Source: Chara braunii (lineage: Eukaryota; Streptophyta; Charophyceae; Charales; Characeae). From it: a stretch of DNA of 27,343 nt. The stretch lies in NCBI GenBank assembly GCA_003427395.1, contig BFEA01000334.1:1399173-1426515 (forward strand), given 5' to 3'. The notes under the pieces were generated by a model. The model worked only from the letters and a program-made list of their open reading frames with translations, was not told the DNA's origin and did not search any database. Each line of letters opens with the position of its first letter. Within the stretch, counting starts at the first letter, position 1. Positions 8,936 through 18,566 of the stretch are shown piece after piece. Both the position numbers and the translations under genes were made by a program.

Positions 8936-9221
8936 CCAGTTGAAACTGCGCTAGCGCTAGCGCCCTGACGTCGGCGGACCGGTAGGGCCCGGTCGCCCCG
9001 ACTCGACTAGCGCCTGGGGAGAACAGCTCCCCGGCAGCTGGGCCTGCGCACGTGCCCTATAGGTGTGAGTGGTATGTTGCCATGTGGCGCCTGTTGTTTG
9101 GAGACGTGGACGTCCCGTGACACGTGAGCAGGGGTAGTGCCAGCCGTGGGATTACAAGTGGTTCAGAAGAACCGTGTGAGTGGCGCAGTTACTTGGGCGA
9201 GAGATGGATTCGGGGGGGTAG
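8936..9221. other. GC-rich stretch, no gene recognised
   Basis: This GC-rich block contrasts with its surroundings and contains a GCGCTAGCGCTAGCGC palindrome at about 8950. It directly precedes the Asn-rich frame and could be its upstream region, but no TATA box or splice signal is convincing. A reading in the adjacent frame (about 9171-9240: EEPCEWRSYLGERWIRGG) looks protein-like and may join the downstream frame through a frameshift. Confidence 0.3.
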
Positions 9222-9697
9222 CTACAACATCGAGCGGAGGAATGGCTTATCACACTCGAGGAGGGATGCAAGCAGCTGCAGACGATAGTGGGGGTGCTTA
9301 TGCTGCGGCGGCAGGAGGGGGTGGAGATCGATGGGGGGCCGATCTCTATGGATCAGTGGTTGGAAGACAGGACCCAGGAGATGCTAGACATCATGTGGGA
9401 ACTGGAGGAGGGGCCGGATCCCCGGCTCGAGGCCTACATCAACTGGAGGCGGGCGGATGATAGGATGGGTGCTTGCATAACCCTCTTTACATTCGGCCGT
9501 GATCTACGCAATCAGCTGGAGAATCAGCAGAGAATGGGTGAGATGGGGGGCAAGGGCGACAAGGACGACTGGTTGGAGGGAGGTTTGGAGGCTGACGAAG
9601 AGAATTGCGGCAACAACACCAACAATAGCAAGAACAACAACAGCGACAACAACATCAATAACATTGGCATCAAGGATATGGACAAAAATGAGTGCGA

Positions 9698-9755
<58 letters not shown>

Positions 9756-9869
9756 GGCGGCGGCAGCAACGACTACGGATGCAGCAGGGCAGACAGCGGT
9801 GTCCGTTCATCTGTGATCATCATCGGCATGATGGGGGAGATACCGCAAAGCGGACGTGGTGGGGATTGA
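9222..9869 (+). pseudogene. Asn-rich reading frame, possible gene fragment of unknown function
   Basis: The frame opens at 9222 after a stop and ends at 9869. The first ATG is at 9300, giving 189 residues. The first ~100 residues are charged and helix-like (SMDQWLEDRTQEMLDIMWEL, then RLEAYINWRRADDRMGACI), unlike a random frame. From about 9610 the reading becomes poly-Asn from AAC repeats. It ends with GMMGEIPQ, a segment repeated twice more downstream in other frames. I do not recognise the family. A protein-like reading in another frame upstream suggests a frameshifted pseudogene. It could equally be coding relic of a transposon. Confidence 0.35.
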
Positions 9870-10055
9870 CAACAACAACAACAATAATGATAACGACAGC
9901 GACAACAACAACAACAACATCGATGACGAAGACGACGGCGGCAACGATGACTACGGCATGATGGGGGAGATGCCGCAAGCGGATGGGGTGGGGATTGGGG
10001 TTGGCACGGAAAATTGGTTTGCTATCTCCCCCCCCCCTCAATGATAGTGGCGGCG

Positions 10056-10089
<34 letters not shown>

Positions 10090-10235
10090 CGACAATGACG
10101 AAGGCGGCGGCGACGACCACGGAAGCAGCGGCGTAGAAAGCGGTATTTGTGCACCTGAGATCATTACCAGCGTGATGGGAGTGATGTCGCAAGCGGACGT
10201 AGTGGGGATTGGGGTTGACACAGAGAAGTAGTTCA
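9608..10235 (+). repeat. AAC/GAC microsatellite with higher-order repeat
   Basis: Three tracts of (AAC)n with GAC and ATC interruptions (9608-9760, 9870-9925, 10057-10100) are each followed by a GGCGGC-rich piece, then a conserved block. That block reads ATGATGGGGGAGATGCCGCA and continues AGCGGA..G..GTGGGGATT. Block starts are near 9829, 9958 and 10173, so the spacing is about 130 and 215 bp. The peptide theme Asn-tract, Asp/Gly, MMGEMPQAD is preserved although the three copies fall in different frames. Confidence 0.8.
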
Positions 10236-10685
10236 CTGTCTTCCCCTTCTCCAACCTTGATATGGAAATGCTCATCATTCATTGGCAGAGGATAGGAGTA
10301 GGATAGTCGGTGGTGATTGATGTTGCCCGGCCCGCAATATCAATCAACAATGGGGTGCTGATTGGCCCATGGGTTGGAGGTGGGTGGGCTGTTTAGGGAT
10401 TAGTTTGCAGGAGGTCAATCCTTCCCTTGCGCAGGGAAGTAATCAATGCCCCTGACAGATTCACACGATAATGCATAATGGATGTTGGACTTCATGTCCA
10501 CATCATACATATCACATCATTGATAGAGCTTCATGTTTAGGCTTGATTGATAAAGATCACACACATCATATTGTGGTTAGGGTTTCGTGATTAGATTCTG
10601 ATTGATACAGATGAAGACAGACTGATTGGATGTTGTCTTATGTGGATTGCTGTACATATTCAGACAGTTAATGTCTGTATGACAT
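10236..10685. other. No gene recognised
   Basis: No convincing coding sequence. The part from 10490 to 10680 is AT-rich and has recurring ATCACA/TGATTGATA strings, without a clean repeat unit. Confidence 0.3.
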
Positions 10686-11090
10686 AGTTACCCACTACTG
10701 TATAGGGATGCTGGACCCAATTTCCAGCTGACACACATCACATCAAGGTTGGGGTTCCGTTTGATAGATAAGATTGGGCTCGATGCTTGTTTTGGAGATA
10801 CTGTAGATCAGACGGATAGGGTCTCCCATCAGCTGACATATATCGCTTGACATGCATACATAGGTAGTTGGAGATATCAACACATTTCTGCATAGGGATG
10901 CTGGACCTGCTTTCCAGCAGATACATCATACCATTGTACAGGAATGCTGGACCCAATTTCCAGCAGGTGTAGTTCCCCACCAATAGATGGAGCCTTCGAC
11001 GCCGGGACCTACTTCCCGGGGATGCTCTTATCACCTCGTTAAGTAGGTGTCCCGTTTACGAAGTTTCATTAAAAAAAAAAAGAAAAAAAA
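10686..11090 (+). repeat. SINE-A cluster with three hairpin heads and an uninterrupted 3' tail
   Basis: GGATGCTGGACC...TTTCCAGC hairpins occur near 10707, 10899 and 10943. The last continues into CCCCACCAATAGATGGAGCC, a CGGGACCTACTTCCCGG hairpin, CTCTTATCACCTCG, then TTAAGTAGGTGTCCCGTTTA, CGAAGTTTCATT and an A-rich tail (11069-11090). This copy preserves the TTAA site (11039-11042) that in the copy at 23294 is occupied by a 549-bp element. The three heads may be serial duplications or nested insertions. Confidence 0.72.
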
Positions 11091-11286
11091 GAGGTGGGAT
11101 GAGAGAAGTTGGGGTGCGCCGGGGAGAATTGACAAGAGGAAGGCTGGGAGGGGGTGTCATGAGGTGAAGGACCCCGCGGGTGGCCAGGGAGAATTAACAG
11201 ATGGGTGGGGGCAGGGTTGTCGAGCCCCGGCCCTGGGGCCCAGACAGGGGTCTGAGGGTCCAGGGGTGGGGACCCCCGACCCCAGC
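11091..11286 (+). repeat. SINE-B middle-section fragment
   Basis: GGTGGGATGAGAGAAG, followed by GGGGTGCGCCGGGGAGAATT, matches the middle of SINE-B copies (compare 26820 and 8890). It directly follows the SINE-A tail, suggesting that SINE-A inserted into SINE-B. It becomes very GC-rich and runs into the gap. Confidence 0.5.
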
Positions 11287-11511
11287 NNNNNNNNNNNNNN
11301 NNNNNNNNNNNNNNNNNNNNNNNNNNNNNNNNNNNNNNNNNNNNNNNNNNNNNNNNNNNNNNNNNNNNNNNNNNNNNNNNNNNNNNNNNNNNNNNNNNNN
11401 NNNNNNNNNNNNNNNNNNNNNNNNNNNNNNNNNNNNNNNNNNNNNNNNNNNNNNNNNNNNNNNNNNNNNNNNNNNNNNNNNNNNNNNNNNNNNNNNNNNN
11501 NNNNNNNNNNN
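11287..11511. other. Assembly gap (225 N)
   Basis: Unknown bases. A G/C-rich edge on the left and an A-run on the right suggest that a repeat with an A-tail was not assembled. Frames crossing it are meaningless. Confidence 0.99.
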
Positions 11512-11930
11512 AAAAAAAAACAGAAAAAAAAAACAAAACAGAAAAGGAAAAAAAAAAGAAGAACCTCCTCAGAAAAAGGAAAAGAAAAGGTCCTGGCATG
11601 GGACTGCAAAATCCCACCACTTCAGGGCCTGGTATGCAGCGGTAGAACTCGTGTGCGAGAGAAAGAGGGAGCGGGAGAACCCACGACCACAGAGAGAGGA
11701 GAACCCAGAGATCTCCCCACAGGTTGAACGCGGGTATGTTACCTGAGTTTGATGCTAAAGGTTTGCTGAATACAGATGTAATGAAACCACCATATTGTAT
11801 TCGGGGGAAGACGATAGTCAATCTCCTGGACTAGCCAAGCAAAGTCAAACACCCATATACTTCTTTTTCTGTTGGTAAAATAAACACCCATTTAGAGTCA
11901 AACAACCATATCCTTGGAAGGGGGCTTAGA
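11512..11930. other. A-rich then unassigned sequence, no gene recognised
   Basis: An impure A-tract occupies 11512-11560, probably the tail of a plus-strand retroposon lost in the gap. The rest shows no gene. AGTCAAACACCCATAT (about 11845) and AGTCAAACAACCATAT (about 11897) are near-identical direct repeats. Confidence 0.4.
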
Positions 11931-12167
11931 TTAAAAAAAGGATTCTGATACGCATTTAAGATTCACTAATTTTAGAGGATTTCCTTTCAATTTTGAGATG
12001 AATGATGATACCTTCCCATCTGCCAGCGAAAGCCTCTTTTCCTGAAGAAAATGAATCTTCTCATACAAGTCGTCTGTCCTCTGGCAAAGACATCTCATCA
12101 TCTTTTGCAATCGATGGGCGGCCCAGTTGGTGTCCCTATCCGTACCATAGCCACTCTGCACACCCAT
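11931..12167 (-). CDS. Small unrecognised open frame, 78 aa
   Basis: This frame encodes a charged, mixed-composition peptide (RDTNWAAHRLQKMMRCLCQR, later HFLQEKRLSLADGKVSSFIS) that looks more like a real protein than the repeat-derived frames around it. A pyrimidine-rich stretch and TTACCAACAG-like sequence on the minus strand downstream, near 11870, could be splice signals of a fragmentary gene. I do not recognise a family. It may be a decayed exon or transposon remnant. Confidence 0.25.
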   Translation of the reverse strand: MGVQSGYGTDRDTNWAAHRLQKMMRCLCQRTDDLYEKIHFLQEKRLSLADGKVSSFISKLKGNPLKLVNLKCVSESFF

Positions 12168-12317
12168 AGCATCATCTCACAGCTTACCACATAGTCCTTG
12201 CCAAAATAGGAAAGTCCAAAGCGTCTTCCACAGACAGAAGCTTAATCCAAGATCTCCAAACATTTCAATCAAGCGAAAAAACTTTGAGATGAACTTCGGA
12301 CCCAAAAAGAAAAAGAC

Positions 12318-12487
12318 CAATTCCAATCACACTCGAACACGGCAGCAACAGCTTAGAAGACACATCAAGTGGAGAAAAAAAACCCTTTTTTCTTTTAATT
12401 ATAAAAACAAGAACAAGAAAAGGAACAATTCCGATCACTCGAACACGCCAACAAATGCTTAGAAGTTAGAAGACATCAAGTGGAAAA
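12318..12487. repeat. Imperfect tandem duplication, ~105-bp period
   Basis: The order AATTCCnATCAC, TCGAACACG, CAACA, GCTTAGAAG, ACATCAAGTGGA occurs at 12318-12377 and again at 12426-12484, with A/T-rich linkers. No coding potential was seen. Confidence 0.7.
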
Positions 12488-12565
12488 GGAACACCTTTCT
12501 TTTTTCACTAACAAACAAGATTTTTTTTTTTCAGACGTTCATATCATGTGCAAAGAACAATTCGC

Positions 12566-12632
12566 TCCCCTCCCCCCCCCCCCCCATCCCTCCCCCCCCC
12601 CTCCCCTCGCCCACACCACCACCACCAAACAA
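12566..12632. repeat. C-rich low-complexity tract
   Basis: Long C runs (for example C14 and C11) followed by CACCACCACCACC. The minus strand is a G-run with quadruplex-forming potential. It is not coding. Confidence 0.85.
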
Positions 12633-12660
12633 AGAACGTACGCAACAGAACTCCCAAGAG

Positions 12661-12735
12661 GTAACCCATATGGTTTGCATGGCTGAGTTCCATGAGGATG
12701 GTGCTGGGTTCGAAGCCCAGTCAGGTTTTACCCTT
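12661..12735 (+). other. tRNA-like fragment (degenerate)
   Basis: A perfect T-arm, CTGGG-TTCGAAG-CCCAG, lies at about 12706-12722. The ends GGTAA (12660-12664) and TTTACC (12727-12732) can pair as an acceptor stem. The D-arm and anticodon arm are poor, so this is not a working tRNA. It is most likely a tRNA-derived retroposon head. A T-run at 12823-12846 might be the tail of a different, minus-strand insert. Confidence 0.45.
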
Positions 12736-12879
12736 GGACCTGAGGTCCTGAACAACATTTACATATCCAGGAAAGGGTTGCAATGCCATCTCTACTATTT
12801 TTCGTAGTCTCTTTTCTTTTGCTCTTTTTTTTTTTTTTTTTTTTTTACCTTTTTGAAATAACACCTGCGTAAGGGATCT

Positions 12880-14127
12880 TGTTACATGCTGCGCCTGCAA
12901 CAGGCTGCACGGGCAATTTTCAGGCCCGTTTCGTTTTCAGCCCGAAAGCCTGAAAACAAGGGCCTACAGGCCCTGTGTCGTTTCAGCCTAAAACAGGGCC
13001 TTTCCGGCCCTGAGTCTTTTCAGCCAGAAACGGAGGGCCATTTTCAGGCCCTCATAAGATCGACCTGCCCTGAAACTCAGGCACCAGACCAGGGGTTTAG
13101 CACAGGCCATTTTGGGCCTGTTTTCAAGACAACCCTTGGTTGAGCTTCAACGCCGGGGTCTGGCACGTTTCGGCATTGGCAAGAGCAACCTCCTGGACGG
13201 GCCAGCACTATATAGGACTGGCCCACCCTGCAGGCTGCAGGTAGTTCATAGGGACTTCCCAGGCACTTCACGTGCAGTTCAGGAGGCAGGAGGTAGTCTT
13301 CAGGATTCGGCAGCAGCACTCTGGAGGAGCGCTGCAGTAGTAGTAGTAGTAGTGTTAGCAGTAGTCTTCAGCGCTGGGCGCTAGTAGGAGATACAGTAGT
13401 ACTGGAGAGAGAGAGAGATTGGGCGGAGGCCAGGGAGACTTACTTGCAGCGCCATAGCTCCAGCTTCGTCTTCGAGGTACCTGCAGCACAGCGCCATCTT
13501 CACAGGTTAGTCCTGGCACATGAGAAAGAGAGAGAGAGAGTTCTTCTTCTTCCACTTCTCAGCCCACCATCCCCCTCTCACCCTCTCGCTACCTGACTTC
13601 ACTGCATCAGCAGACTACGAGAGAGCGGGCTTGGTGACATTTGGATCCAGACTCGACATTGGGCTTCAGACATTTGACGAGGGATTATCTGGGACTTGTA
13701 CCGAAGACTTGGTGTTAACGACATTCCCATCTCTCCCCCTCTTCTTCGTCTGATCCCCTCCTCTTCGTCTGTGTATGGTCTGCACCTGGCGCATTCTTCC
13801 TGTGTGTAGCGCCAGGCCCCTTCACACCTCGTGATGAGGATGATGTATGTTTGGTCTGCATTGCGACATTGATTGGGCTAGTCGTTGGTATTCTTAGTAT
13901 TCTAGAATTCTGCAGCGTTGTCTTGTACTACGTGAGGGAGGTCAGTCCCTGTCAGGTCAGGACTTATATCTAAGTCTTCCACTGCGCTATAAAGCACTAT
14001 TTTTGTATGTATCAGGATGTACACTGCTTGTTGAGATTTCACTAGCACTGCATTGTCCATTCAGTCCTTTTTATCACATTGTGGATCCTCGGTTATGTAT
14101 GTACATCGCCCAACTGGGCATGTAACA
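12880..14127 (+). repeat. 5' long terminal repeat (1,248 bp)
   Basis: It starts TGTTACATGC and ends GCATGTAACA, a perfect 10-bp inverted pair with the canonical TG...CA. The end lies 2 bp before the primer site. The U3 part (12900-13140) is crowded with short palindromes on a CAGGGCC/GGCCTGAAA theme. A TATA box at 13209-13214 divides it. An (AGT)n tract follows at 13335-13353. The 5 bp before the LTR are GATCT, but the matching duplication cannot be checked because the 3' end is lost. Confidence 0.88.
13209..13215 (+). promoter_or_regulatory. LTR TATA box
   Basis: TATATAG lies about 330 bp inside the LTR, a normal place for a retrotransposon Pol II promoter. Transcription would start near 13240, making the U3 region roughly 12880-13240. 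This is inferred from sequence only. Confidence 0.6.
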
Positions 14128-14129
14128 GT

Positions 14130-14141
14130 TGGTATCAGAGC
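14130..14141 (+). other. Primer-binding site for initiator Met tRNA
   Basis: TGGTATCAGAGC, two bases after the LTR end, is the standard plant LTR-retrotransposon sequence complementary to the 3' end of initiator methionine tRNA. It fixes the LTR boundary and the strand. Confidence 0.93.
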
Positions 14142-15022
14142 ACCACACGTGAATCAGGACAACCTGATCTGACACGTGTGCGGGGACTAAGTAGCTGATT
14201 AGTCTTGATTGATTGATTAGAGCACACTAGTTAGCCCCCAAAATCACGATTTTGACCTCACTGCCAAAATTCGAAATTTTTTTCTTCTCTTGGATTTTGT
14301 TTTCCCGTTATTTCTGTTGTGAAAAATTGCAATAGCGCAACACCTGAAATTTCCGTTTTCGTTTTTCTTCTGAAAACTCGAAATGTCGTTGTTGGAAATC
14401 CGGAATACCTTTTTTTCGAAAATTTCGATTTCCTTTTGCAATTTCACATTATTTGGAAATCCGGAATATTTTTTTTTCCGAAATTCGTTGTTAAAAACGG
14501 TACGGGAAATCCCTCTTGGCAGTTACCATTTTCCAAACTGCGCATACTCTTATCTGAGTAATTCCGAATATTTGTTTGTATTTTATTTTCAGAATTCTTA
14601 TCCGACACTCGTTTGCAGTCTGAAAGTTCGAATTTTTTTTCCTCATTCATAATTTCGCACTTCAGGGGAAATTGGGAGGCCTACCGAACTTGCAAACGAG
14701 TATTTTTTTCTTTTTCTCGAATTTTTTTGCAAAGTTCAAACTTTTCTTATTGATTAGTGGCTCCTTATCTGGGCGATTTATCCCACCCACCCCTCCCCAC
14801 CTATGTTGTTGCCCCCTCTGGTCTTATCTTCTCTATCTGTCTCCAGGTACCCCCTGCGGCGGCATTGGTGAGTTGCCACGTCAGCAGACCATGCCAGCAG
14901 GCCACATCAGCAGACCATGTCAGCAGGACACAGCAGCCGAGCAGTGCCACGTGAGCAGCAGGGAGTGCCACGTCAGCAGTCCTCTGGCCTGATCTATGCT
15001 CACGCGCTTACAAACAGCCGGC
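14142..15022 (+). other. Retrotransposon 5' leader, non-coding
   Basis: An AT-rich part (14220-14740) repeats short TTCGAAATTT and GGAAATCCGGAATA strings (14394 and 14455). A block at 14872-14990 repeats GCCACGTCAGCAG-like units about six times. The frames present are low-complexity and I do not read them as protein. The gag ATG follows at 15023. Confidence 0.6.
14872..14990 (+). repeat. GCCACGTCAGCAG-type short tandem repeat in leader
   Basis: Variants of GCCACGTCAGCAG and GACCATGTCAGCAGG recur roughly every 17-22 bp just before gag. They could form RNA structure in the leader, but no function is shown. Confidence 0.65.
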
Positions 15023-15780
15023 ATGGATCAAAAGCCCGGGGAAACGGCCGAGGCCTATCAGGCCCGGATGATGGCTCTGCTTACCGAAGCCAAGGAACGA
15101 GCGGATGAGGTAGAAGCCACAGAGACGAAGAAGGCCGAGGACGCCGAGAAGGCACGTCTGTTGGTAATCGAACAGCAGCGCCAGCAAGATGATGCAGCAG
15201 CAAAGGCTGCCGATGAAGAATGAAATCAACGACGCGAGAAGATATTCAACGGAGAGCGAGCTTTGCTCACAATGGCAGCGGACTGGCGAGCTGAGGCCGA
15301 GAATGGTAAGATGGAAGAGTGTGAAAGCAAGATCGCTCTACTCCTCTCCCAATTCACGGATATCCTGGCAACGTGCATTGCACAGCAGGAGGACATCCAC
15401 AGCCTCGACGACGCGGATCAGACGCACAACCAGGCGTTAGCTCAACTCAACAACCGCCTACAGCAGCTGGAGCAACGACCCGTCGCCGCCCCCGATGCCA
15501 GCTCCTCCAGCACCTCCGATCACCTCAATGCATTGGAGATCGACGTCAGAGCCCTCGAGGACGACACGCAGCTACAGCAAACCGCCACGCAACAACTGGA
15601 GCAGCGGATCTGTGCTGCCGCCGCCAACCCGAGTTCGGCACTGTGCGAGACGACTCCAAGGTTCGATGATCAGGAGATCTTCTACGATTAGACGAAGACG
15701 GACCCGATTCCATGGTTCCGCAAGTTCGAGCTCAAGTTGCAGCTACACCACATCAGCGAGGATAAGCATCACGCGTACTT
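15023..15780 (+). pseudogene. gag, N-terminal part, with two in-frame stops
   Basis: This is the start of the structural polyprotein that would form the retrotransposon particle. The chosen start is the ATG at 15023 (MDQKPGETAEAYQ), preferred over 14996 because the protein-like character begins there. The N-terminus is Glu/Ala/Lys/Gln-rich and likely coiled coil. A TGA at 15221-15223 and a TAG at 15689-15691 interrupt one continuous frame. After the second stop it continues TDPIPWFRKFELKLQLHH, a typical gag (retrotrans_gag-like) segment. The frame shifts by one near 15782. The family resemblance to Chara gag proteins is from memory. Confidence 0.75.
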
Positions 15781-15782
15781 AA

Positions 15783-16546
15783 TACTCCCGGTCGGGAGGC
15801 GCGTGCCAAGCATGGTTGGACAATCTCTTGTCCAAGTACGGGGTGGTAGCTGCCGACTTGTACACCAAGATCAGCTGGGATGATCTAAAGGCGGCGTGAC
15901 ATAAGCGGTTCCAAGTAGAGCCGCCGGAGATCAAGGCAATGGACAAGTTGATGACCTCCGAACAAGGCACCCTGCCGAGTGTTGACTGGAGTGCCGAGTA
16001 TCAATGCTTGACATCCGTCCCAGACATTCAAATGGGCTTCAAGGTCGTCAAACACTACTTCATCTCGAGGTCGTGTCCGGCGTTGGGCAACGCCTTAACT
16101 CACGTCGGGGACACTCTGACGACAACGACGGAGCTCTTCAACAAGGCCGCGCAAATTATTGTCACGAACAAGGAGGCTAAGAACCTCCACCGTTCGTCTG
16201 TGACAGGCCCGAACAGAGATCAACATCGGCCGAAGTGGCCATTGTCGCGGCGGCAACCCCGACCGACCAATCTAGCGAGGTCGTGTCTACCAATGAAGGA
16301 GACAGACTCGCAGCCACCCGGGATGGTGGCCGCCCCGACAAAGGTCGAGGACGCGGCAAGACGAAGACAAACACCGCATATATCCCTAGGCCCGGCGCAC
16401 CAGCTCCAGCCCCATGGTCCCACTACGGTCTCTCCGAACAGGCGTACAAGGCACGCACGAGATTCCGCTATTGTCTATGGTGTAACAGCGATCTCCATGA
16501 GACAGTGGGCTGCCCGTCGAAAGGCAAAGGCAGATCAGGAAACTGA
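15783..16546 (+). pseudogene. gag, capsid and CCHC zinc-knuckle part, frameshifted
   Basis: After the shift at about 15782 the reading resumes YSRSGGACQAWLDNLLSKYG, then hits a TGA at 15897-15899 where a Trp codon would fit (KAA-stop-HKRF). It continues through the capsid segment (KAMDKLM...YFISRSCPALGNAL). A second shift near 16235 leads to a basic Gly/Arg-rich stretch (GRGRGKTKT) and a zinc knuckle, CLWCNSDLHETVGC, with perfect CX2CX4HX4C spacing at about 16474-16515. This is the nucleic-acid-binding end of gag. It ends at the TGA at 16544-16546. Confidence 0.78.
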
Positions 16547-16599
16547 GCACCGCCGGGAGTAAGTCGACAACACTCTCGACGCCTTCGAAACCGCTCGCT

Positions 16600-17061
16600 T
16601 CGCGGGTGACCGCCCTTCGTTCCGAGGCACATGCGAAAGTCGATAGTCCTCCTCTTTTATATTTTTATGAGGACTATGTTGCCCAGCTCATTCCTCCGCT
16701 GGGTACTTATGCTCAAGGACAAGACGTGTGTGCAGCATCTTCTCCGTCCGACAGCGGCAACTTATCGTCTTCAAGTGGTTCTTAACGGGATTCGGCTCAC
16801 GAGTTCAACATAGAGGTCTTGGACCCGCTCACGTCGGAGGATTTCGCATGGCTTCCTCTCCTGACCACGGGTCGCTTGCCGGGACCGCAATGCGCAGCAT
16901 TATGCGCTCATCTTCACACGTACTTATCCTTCTATGCACCACCAACTTCGCCGACGGATGACGAAGTCGCGGTGGGGGACATCCTTGCGTATGTTACCAA
17001 GGTGGCCTGCGAGTTTCGCAAGCATCAGCGATCAAAGATTGGCCAACGCCCCGCACGTTGA
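16600..17061 (+). pseudogene. gag-pol spacer block, broken; deletion junction
   Basis: A protein-like reading starts at about 16666 (YEDYVAQLIPPLGTYAQGQD), crosses a TAA near 16783, and continues as LDPLTSEDFAWLPLLTTGRL and PPTSPTDDEVAVGDILAYVT to about 17020. This resembles the segment between gag and protease in related elements. There is no protease DSG/DTG motif. Instead, from about 17025 another frame begins with the post-palm RT sequence AIKDWPTP. The abrupt change marks a large internal deletion. Confidence 0.6.
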
Positions 17062-17915
17062 CAGAATTGCGGTCGTTCCTAGACCTAGCCAACTATTATA
17101 GGAAGTTTGTAAGGAACTTTTCTACCATCGATGCACCCCTTCGTAGGTTGTTAAAGAAAGAAGCAATCTAGGAGTGGGATAGAGACTGTACTTCGGTCCT
17201 GAAGAAGTTGAAGCGGGCCTTGATAGAGTATCCAGTCCTCAAGGAAGCTGATCCATCCTTGTCGTTTGTCGTTACCACTGACGCAAGTCAGTATGGTATA
17301 GGTGTTGTGTTACAGCAAGATGATGGCAATGGGTATAGACCCGTAGAGTTCATGTCTGCTAGGATGCCTTCAGAGAAGGTAGCGCCATCAACATATGAGA
17401 GGGAACTCTACCCTCTCAGGCAAGCACTAGATCACTGGAAGCACTACTTGCTTGGGAGGCACTCCAAAGTCTACTCAGACCACGAGACGTTGAGGTGGTT
17501 GAAAACACAAGCCAAGATGACACCTAAGCTTACTAGGTGGGCCGCAGAGATAGACCAGTTCGACTTCGAGCTCAAGCCAGATAAAAGGAAGTATAATGTA
17601 GTCGCGGATGCTCTAAGTAGGAGGGCTAGTTACTTTGGGTCGATAGTTCACTATCTAGATATAGAACGAGACCTCCAACAGAGAGTTAAGGAAGCCTATG
17701 CGCAGGATCCTATTTATAGTGATCTCCTCAAGAGAGTTAAGGAGTCTCCAGAGTCTCCAGAGTCTGAATTAGACTACCGCACTACAAATGGATTACTATT
17801 TGAGAAGACTAATGTAGAGGACCGCTTGTGCGTTCCCAATAGCGAAGAGATTCGTAGTTTGATCTTAGGGGAATGCCATGACACAGAGGGGCACTTCGGT
17901 TGGCAAAAGACATAG
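17025..17915 (+). pseudogene. pol: RT C-terminus (connection), RNase H and integrase zinc finger
   Basis: RNase H would remove the RNA strand during reverse transcription. The frame begins at AIKDWPTPRTLTELRSFLDL and runs through ANYYRKFV, the RT thumb side that normally follows the YxDD palm; the palm is absent. RNase H follows with TTDASQYGIGVVLQQ, YERELYPLRQALDHWKHYL and YSDHETLRWL, supplying the Asp, Glu and Asp of the active site, and ends near NVVADALSRR. An integrase zinc finger begins at CHDTEGHFGW. Two in-frame stops, TAG at 17169-17171 (KEAI-stop-EW) and TAG at 17913-17915, break an otherwise unshifted frame. Confidence 0.85.
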
Positions 17916-18566
17916 GCTAACCTTGTTCGCGCATACACGTGGCCTGGCATGAAGGTCGACTGCATAGAGTATGTACGCAGTTGTAAGGCATGCCAACGGA
18001 ATAAGACCACTACGCGATCCCCTCTTGGTCTTCTTAGACCCTTGCCTATTCCCACAGGACCCAGAGATTTTGTGTCCATTGACTTTATGGATGTCGGGGT
18101 CAAGAGTAGGCATGGCAAGAGCCAAGTCATGGTTATAGTTGATGGATTTAGTAAATATATAGTTTTTGTTCCTTTACCCGCAGAGGCACGAACAGATTTA
18201 GTTATAGACAAGTTTTTAGATCATTGGGTCAGTGAACATGGTCTCCCGCTGTCAATAGTTAGTGACAGAGATACTAGGTTCACTAGTCAGAACTGGCAGG
18301 ATTTTATGAGAATCTATGGCTCTGAGTTGTTAATGTCATCTGGCCGTCATCCACAGACTAACGGTCAGACTGAACACATGAACAAAATCCTGCAGCAAGT
18401 TCTCAAAATGTATATTAGACCTGATCAGCTTAACTGGGATGAGATGCTTCCCAAGGTAGCCAACACATACAATAACAACGTGCACTTAGCGACCTGTCGC
18501 ACTCCCAACGAGTTACATAAGTCCTTCAGACCGCGTAGACCATTTGACGGACTGGACCGGGATTAG
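17916..18566 (+). pseudogene. pol: integrase core domain
   Basis: Integrase joins the element's DNA copy to the genome. The zinc finger finishes with CKACQRNK (about 17986-18009). The catalytic core follows with VSIDFMDV (first Asp), IVSDRDTRFTS (second Asp) and HPQTNGQTEHMNK (Glu), so the DDE triad is intact. The core is ordinary in length for Ty3/gypsy. The frame is the same as upstream RNase H and downstream chromodomain. It is closed by TAG at 18564-18566 (GLDRD-stop-IQRL). Confidence 0.9.

Noticed and set aside
9524-9769. Leucine-rich minus-strand frame
   Set aside because: Antisense of the AAC repeat.
11047-11821. Frames of 150-250 residues
   Set aside because: They cross the 225-N gap and A-rich tracts.
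12531-12758. Gly-rich minus-strand frame
   Set aside because: It comes from the C-rich low-complexity tract.
16177-16423. Minus-strand frames over gag
   Set aside because: Antisense shadows of the frameshifted gag, which has a perfect zinc knuckle.
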